A stretch of DNA of 27,085 nt from Chloroflexota bacterium (GCA_012797215.1 JAAZPN010000043.1:1-27085); one strand, 5' to 3'; positions 7,243 to 16,847 are shown, numbered from the stretch's first letter. Numbers and translations: made by a program. The notes: generated from the letters alone by a model not told the origin.

Positions 7243-7513
7243 TGTTAAAGGCATTGATGGAAACGAGTAAGCCGGATTAATCCGTCAGCGAACCCGGGAT
7301 AGTGGAAGCCGGGGCGGTAAATCAAGCTGAAAATCCTTCCGGAGCCGCGAACTGAACGCCTGCGGGTCAGTAAGTAAGCCGCCTTGCTGCTGCGTTATCC
7401 GTGGCGATGTTTGCCCCTTGGGGTGAACCTGCTGAGTTGCCCGGGAATTCCTGGGAACCAGGGTGGTACCGCGAGTTTTTGCTCGTCCCTGTTTTGGGAC
7501 GAGCATTATTTTT
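7243..7513 (+). promoter_or_regulatory. T-box leader (tRNA-Ile-sensing) of ileS
   Basis: The conserved T-box AGGGTGGTACCGCG is at 7460-7473, where uncharged tRNA 3' ends pair to form the antiterminator. An AGTA motif typical of stem I is at 7266-7269. Stem I appears to span about 7258-7345. A plausible isoleucine specifier ATC lies at 7333-7335 (in CTGAAAATCC); its exact position is less certain than the T-box itself. The competing terminator is GCTCGTCCC (7481-7489), TGTTTT, GGGACGAGC (7496-7504), followed by ATTATTTTT. Regulation is expected to be transcription antitermination when tRNA-Ile is uncharged. An open frame that reaches back to 7384 in phase with ileS is leader RNA, not protein. 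Confidence 0.92.
7481..7513 (+). terminator. Regulated terminator of the ileS T-box leader
   Basis: Perfect 9-bp stem GCTCGTCCC/GGGACGAGC with a 6-nt loop and a T-rich tail ending at 7513, immediately before the ileS ribosome site GGAGG (7514-7518). It is the off state of the T-box switch. Confidence 0.88.
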
Positions 7514-7521
7514 GGAGGAGT

Positions 7522-10500
7522 ATGTTTAACGCCGTTTCGTCTAAGTTAAATGTCAAAGTCCTGGAAGAAGGCATCCTGCGCTTCTGGAAAACGAATGAAG
7601 TTTTCAAAAAGTCATCGGATGAACGTAAAGATCGCCCACCTTATGTCCTCTTTGAGGGTCCCCCTACCGCGAACGGTAAGCCGGGCGTTCATCATGTTTT
7701 GGCGCGCGTTTTCAAGGACATGTTCCCACGCTACAAGACCATGAATGGTTACTTTGTAGATCGCCGCGGCGGATGGGACACGCATGGGCTGCCTGTAGAA
7801 ATCGAGGTCGAAAAGAAACTTGGTTTCACCAACAAATCTCAGATTGAAACCTACGGCATCGAAAAGTTCAATGCATTATGCCGGGAATCCGCCTTCGAGC
7901 GAATTCAGGACTGGGAAAAACTAACTGAACGCATAGCCTATTGGGTGGATTTTGATCGGGCCTATGTTACCTACCGAAACGAATACATCGAGTCCGTGTG
8001 GTGGCTGCTCAAGTCCATCTGGGATAAAGATTTGCTGTATCAAGGATTTAAAGTTGTGCCTTATTGTCCGCGCTGCGGAACGCCGCTTTCGGACCATGAA
8101 GTAGCGCAGGGATATCGCGATACAGAAGACCCTTCCGTGTTTGTGCGGTTCCCACTCTTAGATGAACCGGATACATATCTGTTAGTCTGGACCACGACCC
8201 CCTGGACGCTGCCCGGCAACGTGGCTGTAGCGGCCCATCCGGACGTTGAGTACGCGCTGGTTTCCCGCGCCGATGGCATCAGCCAGGAGCGCTTGATCCT
8301 GGCAAAAGACCTCATTAGCGCGGTGTTCGGCGATACACCCGTAAAGGTCCTCAAGACCTTTAGAGGCCGCGCTCTGAAAGGCAAGCGGTACGCCCCATTG
8401 TTCACTTTTCTCCCGACTGACAAGCCCGCCCATTACGTGGTGAACGCGGAATACGTCACCACGTCCGATGGCACAGGTCTGGTACATATCGCCCCCGCGT
8501 TTGGCGCGGATGACATGGTGGTGGCAAAGGAGTACGACCTCCCTGTTTTGATGACCATCACGGATGAGGGAAAGTTCAGAAAAGAGGTTTCTCCCTGGGC
8601 AGGCGTGTTTGTCAAAGACGCTGATCCCTCAATCACCGATGAGCTTGCTAAGCGCGGGCTGCTGCTTAAGGCTTCGCGTTACACGCACACTTATCCATTC
8701 TGCTGGCGCTGCAACACGCCTTTGTTATATTTTGCGCGCCCAACCTGGTTTATACGCACCAGCAAAATCAAGGACCGCCTTGTCGCGCTAAATCAGGAGA
8801 TTAACTGGGTGCCGGAGCATATCAAAAACGGTCGTTTCGGCAACTGGTTGGAAAATAATATTGATTGGGCGCTCGGGCGCGATCGCTATTGGGGAACGCC
8901 GTTGCCCGTTTGGGAATGCGCGCACTGTCACAAACAGCGCTGCGTCGGTTCTGTCGCGGAACTAAGCGAACTTTCAGGCCGCGATCTTTCCCGAATGGAT
9001 TTGCACCGTCCCTTCATTGACGGCGTTCAGTTTACTTGCCCGGATTGCGGTCAGGGCACTATGCGGCGGGTCAAGGAATTGATTGATGTATGGTTTGATT
9101 CCGGAGCAATGCCGGTGGCGCAGTGGCATTATCCCTTCGAGAACATCGAGGATTTCAAGCAGCAATTTCCGGCGGACTTCATTTGCGAGGCGGTTGACCA
9201 AACTCGCGGCTGGTTCTATTCGCTGCTCGCTATCAGCGGGCTCGTTTTCGACAGCATTTCGTTTAAGAATGTTGTCTGTTTGGGCCTTATCCTTGATGGT
9301 GAAGGCCAGAAGATGTCCAAGTCCCGCGGGAATGTTGTTGATCCCTGGGAAGTAATTAACCAGCATGGGGCAGACGCGGTGCGCTGGTATTTGTATACTT
9401 CCAGTCCGTCCGGGAACGAGCGCCGCTTCAGCGCTGATTTGGTTGGAGAGGTGCTGCGCACTTTTAGCCTGACCTTATGGAACACCTATTCGTTTTTTGT
9501 CACCTACGCCAACCTGGATCAATGGAAACCGGATATGGATGTCATCCCGCAATTCAGCCAGTTGGATTATTGGCTGCTTTCCTCGCTGAACGCGTTGGTG
9601 CGAGATGTGACCGCGGCTTATGAAGCTTACGATGTGCTCGGGGCTACCAGGCCGATTGAAACTTTCGTGGACCAGCTTTCCAACTGGTACCTGCGGCGCT
9701 CCCGCCGGCGTTTCTGGAAGAGTGAGTCGGATGGGGACAAGGCCGCGGCATACGAAGTGCTCTACACCGCGCTTACCACGCTGGCTGGTCTTTTAGCGCC
9801 TACTATGCCCTTTATGGCTGAGGAGCTTTATCAAAACCTGGTGCGCAGCGTGAATGCGGATGCGCCCGTTTCAGTTCACCTGATTGACTGGCCGAAAGCG
9901 GATCCTGAGAAAATTAATGAAAAGCTGAACCGTGATATGGCTTTGGTGATGCGTCTGGCTTCATTGGGTCATTCCGCGCGGAACAAATCCAACATCAAAG
10001 TTCGCCAGCCTCTATCCGAGGTCGCTTTCGCGGTTGGCTCCGCGGAGGACGGCGAGCTGGTGGAGCGCTTTAAGGATGTGCTTTTAGAAGAATTGAATGT
10101 AAAATCTGTGCGCTTGCTTAGCGGCGCGGGGGAGGCTGTGGATTATCGAATCAATCCGCTGCCGAAACAACTCGGACAGAAGTACAAGAACCTTTTTCCA
10201 AAGATTCGCGAGGCGATTTTGGATCTTCCTGTTCAAGAGAGCGCGCAAAAACTGTTGGACGGCATCAATCTGGTTGTGAAGGTGGATGGCAAGTATTATG
10301 AGATTCAACCGGATGAAGTAGAAGTGCATACCAGCGCGCGGGAGGGGTTGGAAGTGGCTTCGGATGGCCCTTACTTAGCAGCGCTGGATATTCATCTGAC
10401 GCAGGATTTGATTTACGAAGGATTGGCGCGGGAATTCATTCGGCGCGTCCAAACGCTGCGGAAGGATGGTGGTTTGGACATCAGCGACCGTATCCGTTTG

Positions 10501-10671
10501 CGTTACACTGCCACGCCGCTGCTCAGTGAAGCTGTGAGCGCCAGCTCGGACCTGATTAAGACGGAAACACTGGCGCTTGAGTTGGAAAACCTTGAAGATG
10601 GCGGCTCTTGGATTAGCGCCAGCGACAGCTTTGACAATGAACAGCTGACAATTCGCATCCAAAAAGCGTAA
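7522..10671 (+). CDS. ileS: Isoleucyl-tRNA synthetase, type 2 (IleRS2) with GVHH signature
   Basis: 1049-aa class I synthetase. Its length, the PTANGKPG region and the DRRGGWDTHGLPVE stretch are of the long, eukaryote-like IleRS2 class, which is typically insensitive to mupirocin; the common bacterial type 1 is about 930 aa. The HIGH signature is read as GVHH (residues 55-58; codons GGC GTT CAT CAT), so its first and third residues are exchanged. KMSKSRGN is intact. Residues about 180-400 hold the CP1 editing domain (TTTPWTLPGN), and a Cys-rich segment (CAHCHKQR, CPDCGQG) inside the catalytic domain may bind zinc. ATG 7522 sits 3 nt after GGAGG; the upstream in-frame extension is T-box leader. 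Confidence 0.97.
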   Translation: MFNAVSSKLNVKVLEEGILRFWKTNEVFKKSSDERKDRPPYVLFEGPPTANGKPGVHHVLARVFKDMFPRYKTMNGYFVDRRGGWDTHGLPVEIEVEKKLGFTNKSQIETYGIEKFNALCRESAFERIQDWEKLTERIAYWVDFDRAYVTYRNEYIESVWWLLKSIWDKDLLYQGFKVVPYCPRCGTPLSDHEVAQGYRDTEDPSVFVRFPLLDEPDTYLLVWTTTPWTLPGNVAVAAHPDVEYALVSRADGISQERLILAKDLISAVFGDTPVKVLKTFRGRALKGKRYAPLFTFLPTDKPAHYVVNAEYVTTSDGTGLVHIAPAFGADDMVVAKEYDLPVLMTITDEGKFRKEVSPWAGVFVKDADPSITDELAKRGLLLKASRYTHTYPFCWRCNTPLLYFARPTWFIRTSKIKDRLVALNQEINWVPEHIKNGRFGNWLENNIDWALGRDRYWGTPLPVWECAHCHKQRCVGSVAELSELSGRDLSRMDLHRPFIDGVQFTCPDCGQGTMRRVKELIDVWFDSGAMPVAQWHYPFENIEDFKQQFPADFICEAVDQTRGWFYSLLAISGLVFDSISFKNVVCLGLILDGEGQKMSKSRGNVVDPWEVINQHGADAVRWYLYTSSPSGNERRFSADLVGEVLRTFSLTLWNTYSFFVTYANLDQWKPDMDVIPQFSQLDYWLLSSLNALVRDVTAAYEAYDVLGATRPIETFVDQLSNWYLRRSRRRFWKSESDGDKAAAYEVLYTALTTLAGLLAPTMPFMAEELYQNLVRSVNADAPVSVHLIDWPKADPEKINEKLNRDMALVMRLASLGHSARNKSNIKVRQPLSEVAFAVGSAEDGELVERFKDVLLEELNVKSVRLLSGAGEAVDYRINPLPKQLGQKYKNLFPKIREAILDLPVQESAQKLLDGINLVVKVDGKYYEIQPDEVEVHTSAREGLEVASDGPYLAALDIHLTQDLIYEGLAREFIRRVQTLRKDGGLDISDRIRLRYTATPLLSEAVSASSDLIKTETLALELENLEDGGSWISASDSFDNEQLTIRIQKA

Positions 10672-10687
10672 GAGAGGGAAGGTAGTT

Positions 10688-11212
10688 TTGCAAAAAGAAA
10701 AACTAAAATCGAACTTGCTGCTGTTTGGGATTGCCCTGGTAATTATCCTGGTAGACCAGGCAACAAAATTTTACATTCGGCAGAACCTGGCCTTTGGTCA
10801 GACCTGGGTGCCTTTTCCGCCATCCGTTTTCTTTCGCATCGTGTACTGGCAGAATACAGGCGCGGCGTTCGGGACTTTCCAAAATGGCAACGCGGTATTA
10901 AAAGTTCTTACAGCGGTGATTATCCTGGTCATCCTGGTTTATTACCAGACCATACCCTACGCGCAAAAGTTTATTCGTGTTTGCCTGGCGATTATGCTTG
11001 GCGGGGCAGTTGGCAATCTGATTGACCGTTTTAGGCTGGGTTATGTGTTGGACTTTATCGCGCTTGGCAGATTTCCGGTTTTTAATGTGGCGGATTCGTG
11101 CGTAACGGTTGGAGTTGGGTTGTTGATCCTCGCGATGTTCCTGGAAGAGCGGAAAGCTCAGAAACTCAGCCAAGCCCGGACGGTTCCTGAAGAGGACCAG
11201 GTCAAAGAATAG
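10688..11212 (+). CDS. lspA: Lipoprotein signal peptidase (signal peptidase II)
   Basis: 174-aa integral membrane aspartic protease that cleaves signal peptides of prolipoproteins. Four hydrophobic segments are visible, at about residues 10-24, 68-86, 96-112 and 133-150. Conserved boxes are VDQATK, NTGAAFG, GGAVGNLIDR, YVLDFI and FNVADS; the catalytic Asp pair should be Asp122 and Asp136. The start appears to be TTG at 10688 with GGGAAGG upstream. The hydrophilic C-terminal tail (EERKAQKL onward) is not part of the core. It lies 16 nt after ileS and 16 nt before the pseudouridine synthase gene, in one operon. Confidence 0.95.
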   Translation: MQKEKLKSNLLLFGIALVIILVDQATKFYIRQNLAFGQTWVPFPPSVFFRIVYWQNTGAAFGTFQNGNAVLKVLTAVIILVILVYYQTIPYAQKFIRVCLAIMLGGAVGNLIDRFRLGYVLDFIALGRFPVFNVADSCVTVGVGLLILAMFLEERKAQKLSQARTVPEEDQVKE

Positions 11213-11228
11213 GCATGCAGGCAACTGA

Positions 11229-12155
11229 ATGAAACCGTTATTAACAACGCTCCAATTCGACAAGACAGAACCCACCAGGCTGGACAAATTCCTGGCAGAA
11301 TCCTTGCCAACGTATTCCCGCGCGCTTTTTCAGGAGCTGATTGCGTCGGGGAAAGTAACTGTGGATGGCGGAGTGTGCCTAAAAACCGCTTATAAACTTA
11401 CACCTGGCCAAAGCATCTCGGTGGAGCTCCCAGAGGAACAGGAGCAAGGTATTCCAGCGGAAAACCTACCCCTGGATATCATTTACCAGGACGCTAACAC
11501 GATTGTAATCAACAAGCCCGCGGGGCTTATTGTACATCCGGGCGCAGGGCACCCCACAGGCACGCTTGTTAATGCCGCATTATTCCGCTGGCCAGAGCTG
11601 CGCGAAGTGGGCGAAGCGCAGCGGCCGGGCGTTGTGCACCGTTTGGATAAAGAAACCTCCGGCGTTTTGGTGCTGGCTCGCAACCAAAGCGCTTACGACT
11701 GGCTGGTGCGGCAATTCAAGTCCAGAAAAACCGAAAAGTATTATCTGGCGCTGGTAGACGGGCAACCACCCACACCCAGCGGCAGAATTGAAGCCGCGGT
11801 TGGGCGTGACCCAAAATTCCGACAGCGCATGGCGATTGTGTACGAAGGCAAAGGCCGAAAAGCGGTTTCGGAATACCATACAGTCCAAAGTTTTCACGAT
11901 CACACGCTGCTGGAAGTGCACCCCCTCACCGGCCGCACCCATCAAATTCGGGTGCACCTCGCCTACCTGGGCTGCCCGGTAGTTGGGGATCGCGTTTACG
12001 GAAGGCGAAAATCCTCCCTGGCTTTGGGGCGCTTCTTCTTGCATGCTGCCAAACTCAGAATTATCCTGCCCGGGGAAAAAAACGCGACAGAGTTTTTGGC
12101 CGTACTTCCAGATGATTTGAAATCAGTACTTGATAATCTTTCCTCTCAGGAGTAA
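11229..12155 (+). CDS. RluA/RluD-family 23S rRNA pseudouridine synthase
   Basis: 308-aa enzyme isomerising uridine to pseudouridine, most likely in 23S rRNA. An N-terminal S4 RNA-binding domain (about residues 15-70, RLDKFLAESLPTYSRA) precedes the catalytic domain, which carries VINKPAGLIVHPG and the signature GVVHRLDKETSG with catalytic Asp140, then LTGRTHQIRVHLA. Length is usual for RluD-type proteins, and the lspA-adjacent position is common in Gram-positive-like genomes. Exact target uridines cannot be read. Its stop is 2 nt before the threonine aldolase ATG. Confidence 0.94.
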   Translation: MKPLLTTLQFDKTEPTRLDKFLAESLPTYSRALFQELIASGKVTVDGGVCLKTAYKLTPGQSISVELPEEQEQGIPAENLPLDIIYQDANTIVINKPAGLIVHPGAGHPTGTLVNAALFRWPELREVGEAQRPGVVHRLDKETSGVLVLARNQSAYDWLVRQFKSRKTEKYYLALVDGQPPTPSGRIEAAVGRDPKFRQRMAIVYEGKGRKAVSEYHTVQSFHDHTLLEVHPLTGRTHQIRVHLAYLGCPVVGDRVYGRRKSSLALGRFFLHAAKLRIILPGEKNATEFLAVLPDDLKSVLDNLSSQE

Positions 12156-12157
12156 GA

Positions 12158-13207
12158 ATGCGCGTCTATGACTTTCGTTCTGATACGGTAACAAAACCAA
12201 CGGAGCGCATGCGCCAGGCGATGGCTGAAGCACAGGTGGGGGATGATGTATACGGGGAGGACCCGACCATTAACCGATTGGAAGCCCGCGCGGCAGAACT
12301 GCTTGGCAAAGAAGCCGCTCTCTTTGTAAGTTCTGGCACAATGGGAAATTTGCTGGCGGTTCTGGCTTCTTGTGAACGCGGCGCTGAAGTGATTATGGGC
12401 AGGCAGGGACACACTTTTTTGCACGAGGCCGGCGGAGTTTCGGTGCTCGGTGGGGTCTCGATGCACACGATTCCGAACCAGCCGGACGGAAGCCTTGCTC
12501 TGGAAGATTTGCAGGGCGCTCTGCGCAACCCATTGGATTTTCACGAGCCGGTTTCGCGCATGGTGATTTTGGAAAACACGCAAAACGCCTGCGGAGGCAT
12601 GGCATTGAGCCCGGAGTACTGCGACCAGGTCGGCGAGTTTGCGCGGGAACACAGCTTGTACTTACACATAGACGGCGCGCGCATTTTTAACGCGGCTGTC
12701 GCGCTCGGAGTTCCCGTCGCGGAACTGGCTCGTTCCGCGAATTCCATTACCTTTTGCCTGAGCAAAGGCTTGTGCTGCCCGGTTGGGTCAGTTTTATGCG
12801 GCAGCCGGAGCATGGTGGACAAAGCCCGCCGCCTGAGGAAAATGTTGGGCGGGGGAATGCGCCAGGCTGGCATTCTGGCAGCCGCGGGCTTGGTGGCATT
12901 TGATGAGATGATTGAGCGCCTGGCAGAGGACCACCGCCGAGCGCGTCTGCTGGCGGAAGGGCTTAAGGCAGTGCCAGGTTTGCGCATAGATAAAGGGACG
13001 CCTTACACAAACATGGTCTACCTGGCCTTGGAGCCTGAAATCCGGCAGGACGCGGAGGAAATTGTGTCATTGCTTGCTAATCGGGGAGTGCTCATCGGTG
13101 ATACGGGCAAACGCAGCTTCCGTCTGGTCACCCATCATGATGTGGATGATGACGCATTGGAAGTTTGCGTTCGGGAATTTAGCCAGGTGATGCGCTCGCT
13201 TTATTAA
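12158..13207 (+). CDS. ltaE: Low-specificity L-threonine aldolase
   Basis: 349-aa PLP enzyme of the beta-eliminating lyase/threonine aldolase family, cleaving L-threonine or L-allo-threonine to glycine and acetaldehyde. Motifs: FRSDTVTKPT at the N-terminus, GDDVYGEDPT, SSGTMGNLLA, HIDGARIFNAA, and the PLP lysine Lys203 in CLSKGLCCPVGS. AGGAG upstream of ATG 12158 lies within the end of the preceding gene, so expression with ileS-lspA is likely. The product acetaldehyde is a conceivable substrate for the AOR enzyme encoded at the right end, but nothing in the sequence links them. Confidence 0.95.
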   Translation: MRVYDFRSDTVTKPTERMRQAMAEAQVGDDVYGEDPTINRLEARAAELLGKEAALFVSSGTMGNLLAVLASCERGAEVIMGRQGHTFLHEAGGVSVLGGVSMHTIPNQPDGSLALEDLQGALRNPLDFHEPVSRMVILENTQNACGGMALSPEYCDQVGEFAREHSLYLHIDGARIFNAAVALGVPVAELARSANSITFCLSKGLCCPVGSVLCGSRSMVDKARRLRKMLGGGMRQAGILAAAGLVAFDEMIERLAEDHRRARLLAEGLKAVPGLRIDKGTPYTNMVYLALEPEIRQDAEEIVSLLANRGVLIGDTGKRSFRLVTHHDVDDDALEVCVREFSQVMRSLY

Positions 13208-13296
13208 GCACAATTCACCCCATCCGCTAAAAACGGTGGCATAATCAAAACAATTTCAGGCTCATCATACCGAAAGGGTTGATTTACCAACGCGAT

Positions 13297-15402
13297 ATGA
13301 GTGTTCCAAAGTTTTTTTCAATCAGGATGTTACTATTCCTTGCGCTTATCGCAGCCGTCTTGCTGCCTGACCCGGCCTTGGCTTCCGGCAGGCTTCAGGA
13401 AGCAGAGGAGGAGCTTATCCTCTACCTGCCCATTATCTTTAGAGCTCCCGATCCCCCCCCTCCAGTCCAATCTCTGTCTGTGGGCCCGGACGGCGGAACA
13501 TTCACGGCAGTCGCGGTGGACCCGGGTAACGCGTCTATTGTTTACCTGGGAACGTATGGGGCAGGGGTATATCGCAGCACCGACCAGGGAGCAAGCTGGA
13601 CTCAGCGCATTACAGGTCTCGATAATACCTACATCCAATCGTTGGCGGTAGACCCTCAGAATGGAAATGTGCTTTATGCTGGAACCTATGCTGGCGGGGT
13701 CTATAAAAGCACCAACGCTGGAGCGAATTGGTTTGCTTCTAATGGCAGCCTGAGCGATCCGCATGTAGTTTACGACCTGGAAGTTGACCCGCTAAATCCG
13801 CAAATTGTCTATTTCGCTGGCCGAATCAAGAATACATTGATTGGCGTGGTCTACAAGAGCGTGAATGGCGGCGCGGATTGGAGCCTATTGATGCGGGGAG
13901 ACCAATTTAATACCGATGACTACTTCTATGACATCGACGTGGACCCGGTTAATAGCAATACCCTCTATCTTTCCGCGCACGAGCACGGCTTTCATAAAAG
14001 CATAAATGGCGGGGCGTCTTTTTCCGCCATAAATAGCGGGGTCTCAGACCTCAGCGCGCGCAGCACCGCCCTGGACAGCGCTAATCCAGCGTTGATTTTT
14101 GGCGGTGTATGGCACGGTGCGGGAGTATTTAAGAGCACTAACGGCGGCGCAAGCTGGACCAAGGTAAGCGGCGGACTGCCCACAGACGTTGAAGTGTACC
14201 GCCTTTACATCGATCAATCCACTGGAGGGACTAAACCTTTATTTGCCTGCACCTATGAAAACGGGCTCTATCGCTCCACAAATAATGGCGCCAGTTGGGG
14301 CAGCGTGGGGTTGAATAATCAGTTCTTGTATGATTTCGCCATTGCGCCGGGCACGCCGCAAAATTGGTACGCCGGGCTGAGCTACCGCGGTTTGTACCGC
14401 TCATCGAACGCGGGCGCGACTTGGAGCCCAAGCCACAGCGACGTGAGCAGCCTTTCTATCAATGGCTTTGCAGCTCTGACCAGCCAACCAGGTTACATCT
14501 ATGCGGGTATTTACGGCATTGGCGTTGTCCGAACAAACGACGGCGGCAGCACATGGCAGGAATTTAATACAGGATTGTCTAACCGTTTAGTAACCTGGCT
14601 CACGGCAGCCAACAATAAACTTTACGCGCTTACACCCAGCGCTGTGTACGTCTCCAGCGGTGAAAGCTGGTCGACTCTCATCCTTCCTCAATCCATGGGA
14701 TATGACCCGGCTTGGTATATTGAGACTGTCCTTGCGGGGATAAGTCAGCCAGAAGAATATGCAGTAAAAGAAATCCTTGCCCAGTTGGAGAATCAAACCG
14801 AAAGTGGACTTAACAGTACGCCCCTGATCAGCTTGACAGCTATCGGCAGCACGCTTTATGGAGGAAGCGCTGGCGCGGGTTTGTGGAAGTATTCCAGCGG
14901 GTCTTGGACCCAGGTTGGCTTGAATGGATACACTATCCCCAGCCTCTCCACGGACGCTGTTTTGAACAGGGTTCTGATGTCAGCCTGCGACAGCTCGGGC
15001 AGCTGCGCGGTTCGTTATCTGAAAGACGGCAGCTTTACAACGATCAACCAAGGTCTGGAAGGCATTTATACCAACCAAATTCTGGTCGTGGGTGAGGATT
15101 ATTATGCTGCAACGAGCAACGGCATTTACTTGCGGGATAACACCGGCGCCTTATGGATCCCAGTAGGAGCGGCTGAGGAAAATGTACTCTCAATCAGCGT
15201 TAATGCCCAAAACTCCGCATTAATGGCTGCAGGGGCGGCTGGTTCCACATACTTTAGCAACGACAGCGGGGCGCATTGGCAGATTGCCACGCCCGTACTG
15301 AACCGTTGGAATTATCAAAGCGTTATCATCGACCCTGGACTCAATTTCCGCGTCTTATTTGGCACCCGCGAAGCCGGCGCATTTCGCTGGGACGGTCAAT
15401 AG
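13297..15402 (+). CDS. Secreted Asp-box (BNR/VPS10-like) beta-propeller protein
   Basis: About 701 aa. The N-terminus has a signal peptide (basic start, LLFLALIAAVLL, cleavage probably after ALAS at about residue 30), then ILYLPIIFRAP and a DPPPP linker. The rest holds at least nine Asp-box motifs of form S-x-D/N-x-G-x-x-W, such as STDQGASW, STNAGANW, SVNGGADW, STNGGASW, SSNAGATW, TNDGGSTW and SNDSGAHW, spaced about 45-65 residues apart in the first 440 residues. Asp-boxes mark the blades of sialidase/sortilin/Ycf48-type propellers. I see no catalytic sialidase residues, so this is probably a binding or scaffold protein outside the membrane. The start is uncertain: neither ATG 13297 nor the in-frame TTG 13279 has a clear ribosome site. 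Confidence 0.85.
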   Translation: MSVPKFFSIRMLLFLALIAAVLLPDPALASGRLQEAEEELILYLPIIFRAPDPPPPVQSLSVGPDGGTFTAVAVDPGNASIVYLGTYGAGVYRSTDQGASWTQRITGLDNTYIQSLAVDPQNGNVLYAGTYAGGVYKSTNAGANWFASNGSLSDPHVVYDLEVDPLNPQIVYFAGRIKNTLIGVVYKSVNGGADWSLLMRGDQFNTDDYFYDIDVDPVNSNTLYLSAHEHGFHKSINGGASFSAINSGVSDLSARSTALDSANPALIFGGVWHGAGVFKSTNGGASWTKVSGGLPTDVEVYRLYIDQSTGGTKPLFACTYENGLYRSTNNGASWGSVGLNNQFLYDFAIAPGTPQNWYAGLSYRGLYRSSNAGATWSPSHSDVSSLSINGFAALTSQPGYIYAGIYGIGVVRTNDGGSTWQEFNTGLSNRLVTWLTAANNKLYALTPSAVYVSSGESWSTLILPQSMGYDPAWYIETVLAGISQPEEYAVKEILAQLENQTESGLNSTPLISLTAIGSTLYGGSAGAGLWKYSSGSWTQVGLNGYTIPSLSTDAVLNRVLMSACDSSGSCAVRYLKDGSFTTINQGLEGIYTNQILVVGEDYYAATSNGIYLRDNTGALWIPVGAAEENVLSISVNAQNSALMAAGAAGSTYFSNDSGAHWQIATPVLNRWNYQSVIIDPGLNFRVLFGTREAGAFRWDGQ

Positions 15403-15491
15403 AAACTGTGAGTCTCAAGGGCTGCTTTGTGAGGCATCCCAGCGGTGAATCAAAAACAAATGGATACGCGCCAGGAATATCGGGTTAAGCA

Positions 15492-16847
15492 ATGTTGATA
15501 GTCATGTCGGATCTGCATTTTGCAGAATCAAAATCACTCGCGCTGAACGGAACGCAATTTAACCACAATCTACCCGCCCAGGTATACCAGGAGTACTTCA
15601 GAGAGATTGCAGAGTCGTTGGATGACGGCGTGGTTCCAGAGGTGGATCTGGTTCTGGCTGGAGATATTTTTGAACTTACCCGCTCCGCTTTGTGGTTGGA
15701 AGGTGAACTAAGGCCTTACGGGCATTTGGATGAAATCGCTGAAGGGAGCGAACGCGAAAAGAAAATCTTGAGTATCCTCGAGTCAATCGCGGCGGATGAG
15801 CGGGTTGCGGAAACGCTGCAGATCCTTCGGGGTCTCGAGTCACTTTTTCAGCGTCCAACGCGTCTCCACTTTGTTCCCGGCAACCACGACAGGCTGATCA
15901 ACGCTACGGCGGCTGTTCGCTCCGCTGCGCGGCGCATGTTGGGGATGCCAGAGAGCGCTGCTCCCTTTGACAACCAATATTTGCATCCACTCAATGGTCA
16001 GCCCGGGGTATTGGTGCGGCATGGACATGAGTACGACCCAAATAATTTTGGGGTAAATCTAAGCCTGGAATCTACCTTACCTGCGGTATTACCGGCGGAG
16101 TGGTATAAACGTCCCGTCCTTGGCGATATCACCACCCTGGAATTGGCTGCCAGGCTGCCGAAAGTTTTCAAGGATCATTACTCGGACGCGTTAATTCTGA
16201 AACAAGTTCCGCTTCTGACCCTATATCAACGCATTATGGAGTACGATAACGTCCGGCCCGCGAACGCGCTGATGAATTTTTTGTTTTCAACTCCTGGCCT
16301 TTCCCGCGCTGACACCTGGAAGTATCTTGAGCCAGTATTCAAACGGGTCAGGGATGACATTGCCAGGGATGTCAGTCTTAAGCAACAGTTTCTTTCGCTT
16401 GGCGCGCTGGTAGGAATTCCGCTTTTTAATCTGCGCTTGCTGCTGGATAAACGCATCTGGAAGCGGCAAATACCATTTTGGGTTTTCGCCAAACTGATTG
16501 AGTCCCTGGCTGGAAAGTATAAGCTGGGATCCTTAATGAACATGATCGCGAAGGAAGAAAGCATGAACAGCGCGGAGTCGACGGTAAACTGCCTGGTTAG
16601 CGGGCACACGCATAATCCGGCGGTGGAACTTTTGGGGGCAAGTGATGGGAGAGCGCGTTTTTACCTGAACAGCGGAACATTTCGCAACGCGATTACTTCG
16701 GCAGCGGATATGCTCAGTTTCAGTCGTTTACGTTCACGCGCGCGCGTGCTAATCTACGGGCCTGGGGAGCGAAATCCGGAATATACCCGCGAAACTGGTT
16801 GGTCATTTGATTACTCAACGAAATTTGGGTACGGTTCTGAGGTGTAG
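15492..16847 (+). CDS. Calcineurin-like metallophosphoesterase
   Basis: 451-aa protein with the metallophosphoesterase motif set: MSDLHF (residues 5-10), LAGDIFE, FVPGNHDR, VRHGHEYDP, and SGHTHNP in the C-terminal third. These supply the dinuclear metal ligands. The helical insert between the GHEYDP and GHTHNP motifs (about 190-365, rich in Leu and charged residues) is larger than in minimal enzymes and may govern substrate choice. No signal peptide. ATG 15492 has a poor ribosome site; a second in-frame ATG lies 12 nt later. It follows the propeller gene by 89 nt. Substrate unknown. Confidence 0.9.
   Translation: MLIVMSDLHFAESKSLALNGTQFNHNLPAQVYQEYFREIAESLDDGVVPEVDLVLAGDIFELTRSALWLEGELRPYGHLDEIAEGSEREKKILSILESIAADERVAETLQILRGLESLFQRPTRLHFVPGNHDRLINATAAVRSAARRMLGMPESAAPFDNQYLHPLNGQPGVLVRHGHEYDPNNFGVNLSLESTLPAVLPAEWYKRPVLGDITTLELAARLPKVFKDHYSDALILKQVPLLTLYQRIMEYDNVRPANALMNFLFSTPGLSRADTWKYLEPVFKRVRDDIARDVSLKQQFLSLGALVGIPLFNLRLLLDKRIWKRQIPFWVFAKLIESLAGKYKLGSLMNMIAKEESMNSAESTVNCLVSGHTHNPAVELLGASDGRARFYLNSGTFRNAITSAADMLSFSRLRSRARVLIYGPGERNPEYTRETGWSFDYSTKFGYGSEV

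Noticed and set aside
7384..7521. N-terminal extension of IleRS in the same frame
   Set aside because: The region contains the T-box, the regulated terminator and the ribosome site; IleRS homology begins at ATG 7522.
12158..13207. Functional link between threonine aldolase (acetaldehyde producer) and the AOR operon
   Set aside because: The genes are on opposite strands and far apart, and nothing in the sequence couples them beyond chemistry.
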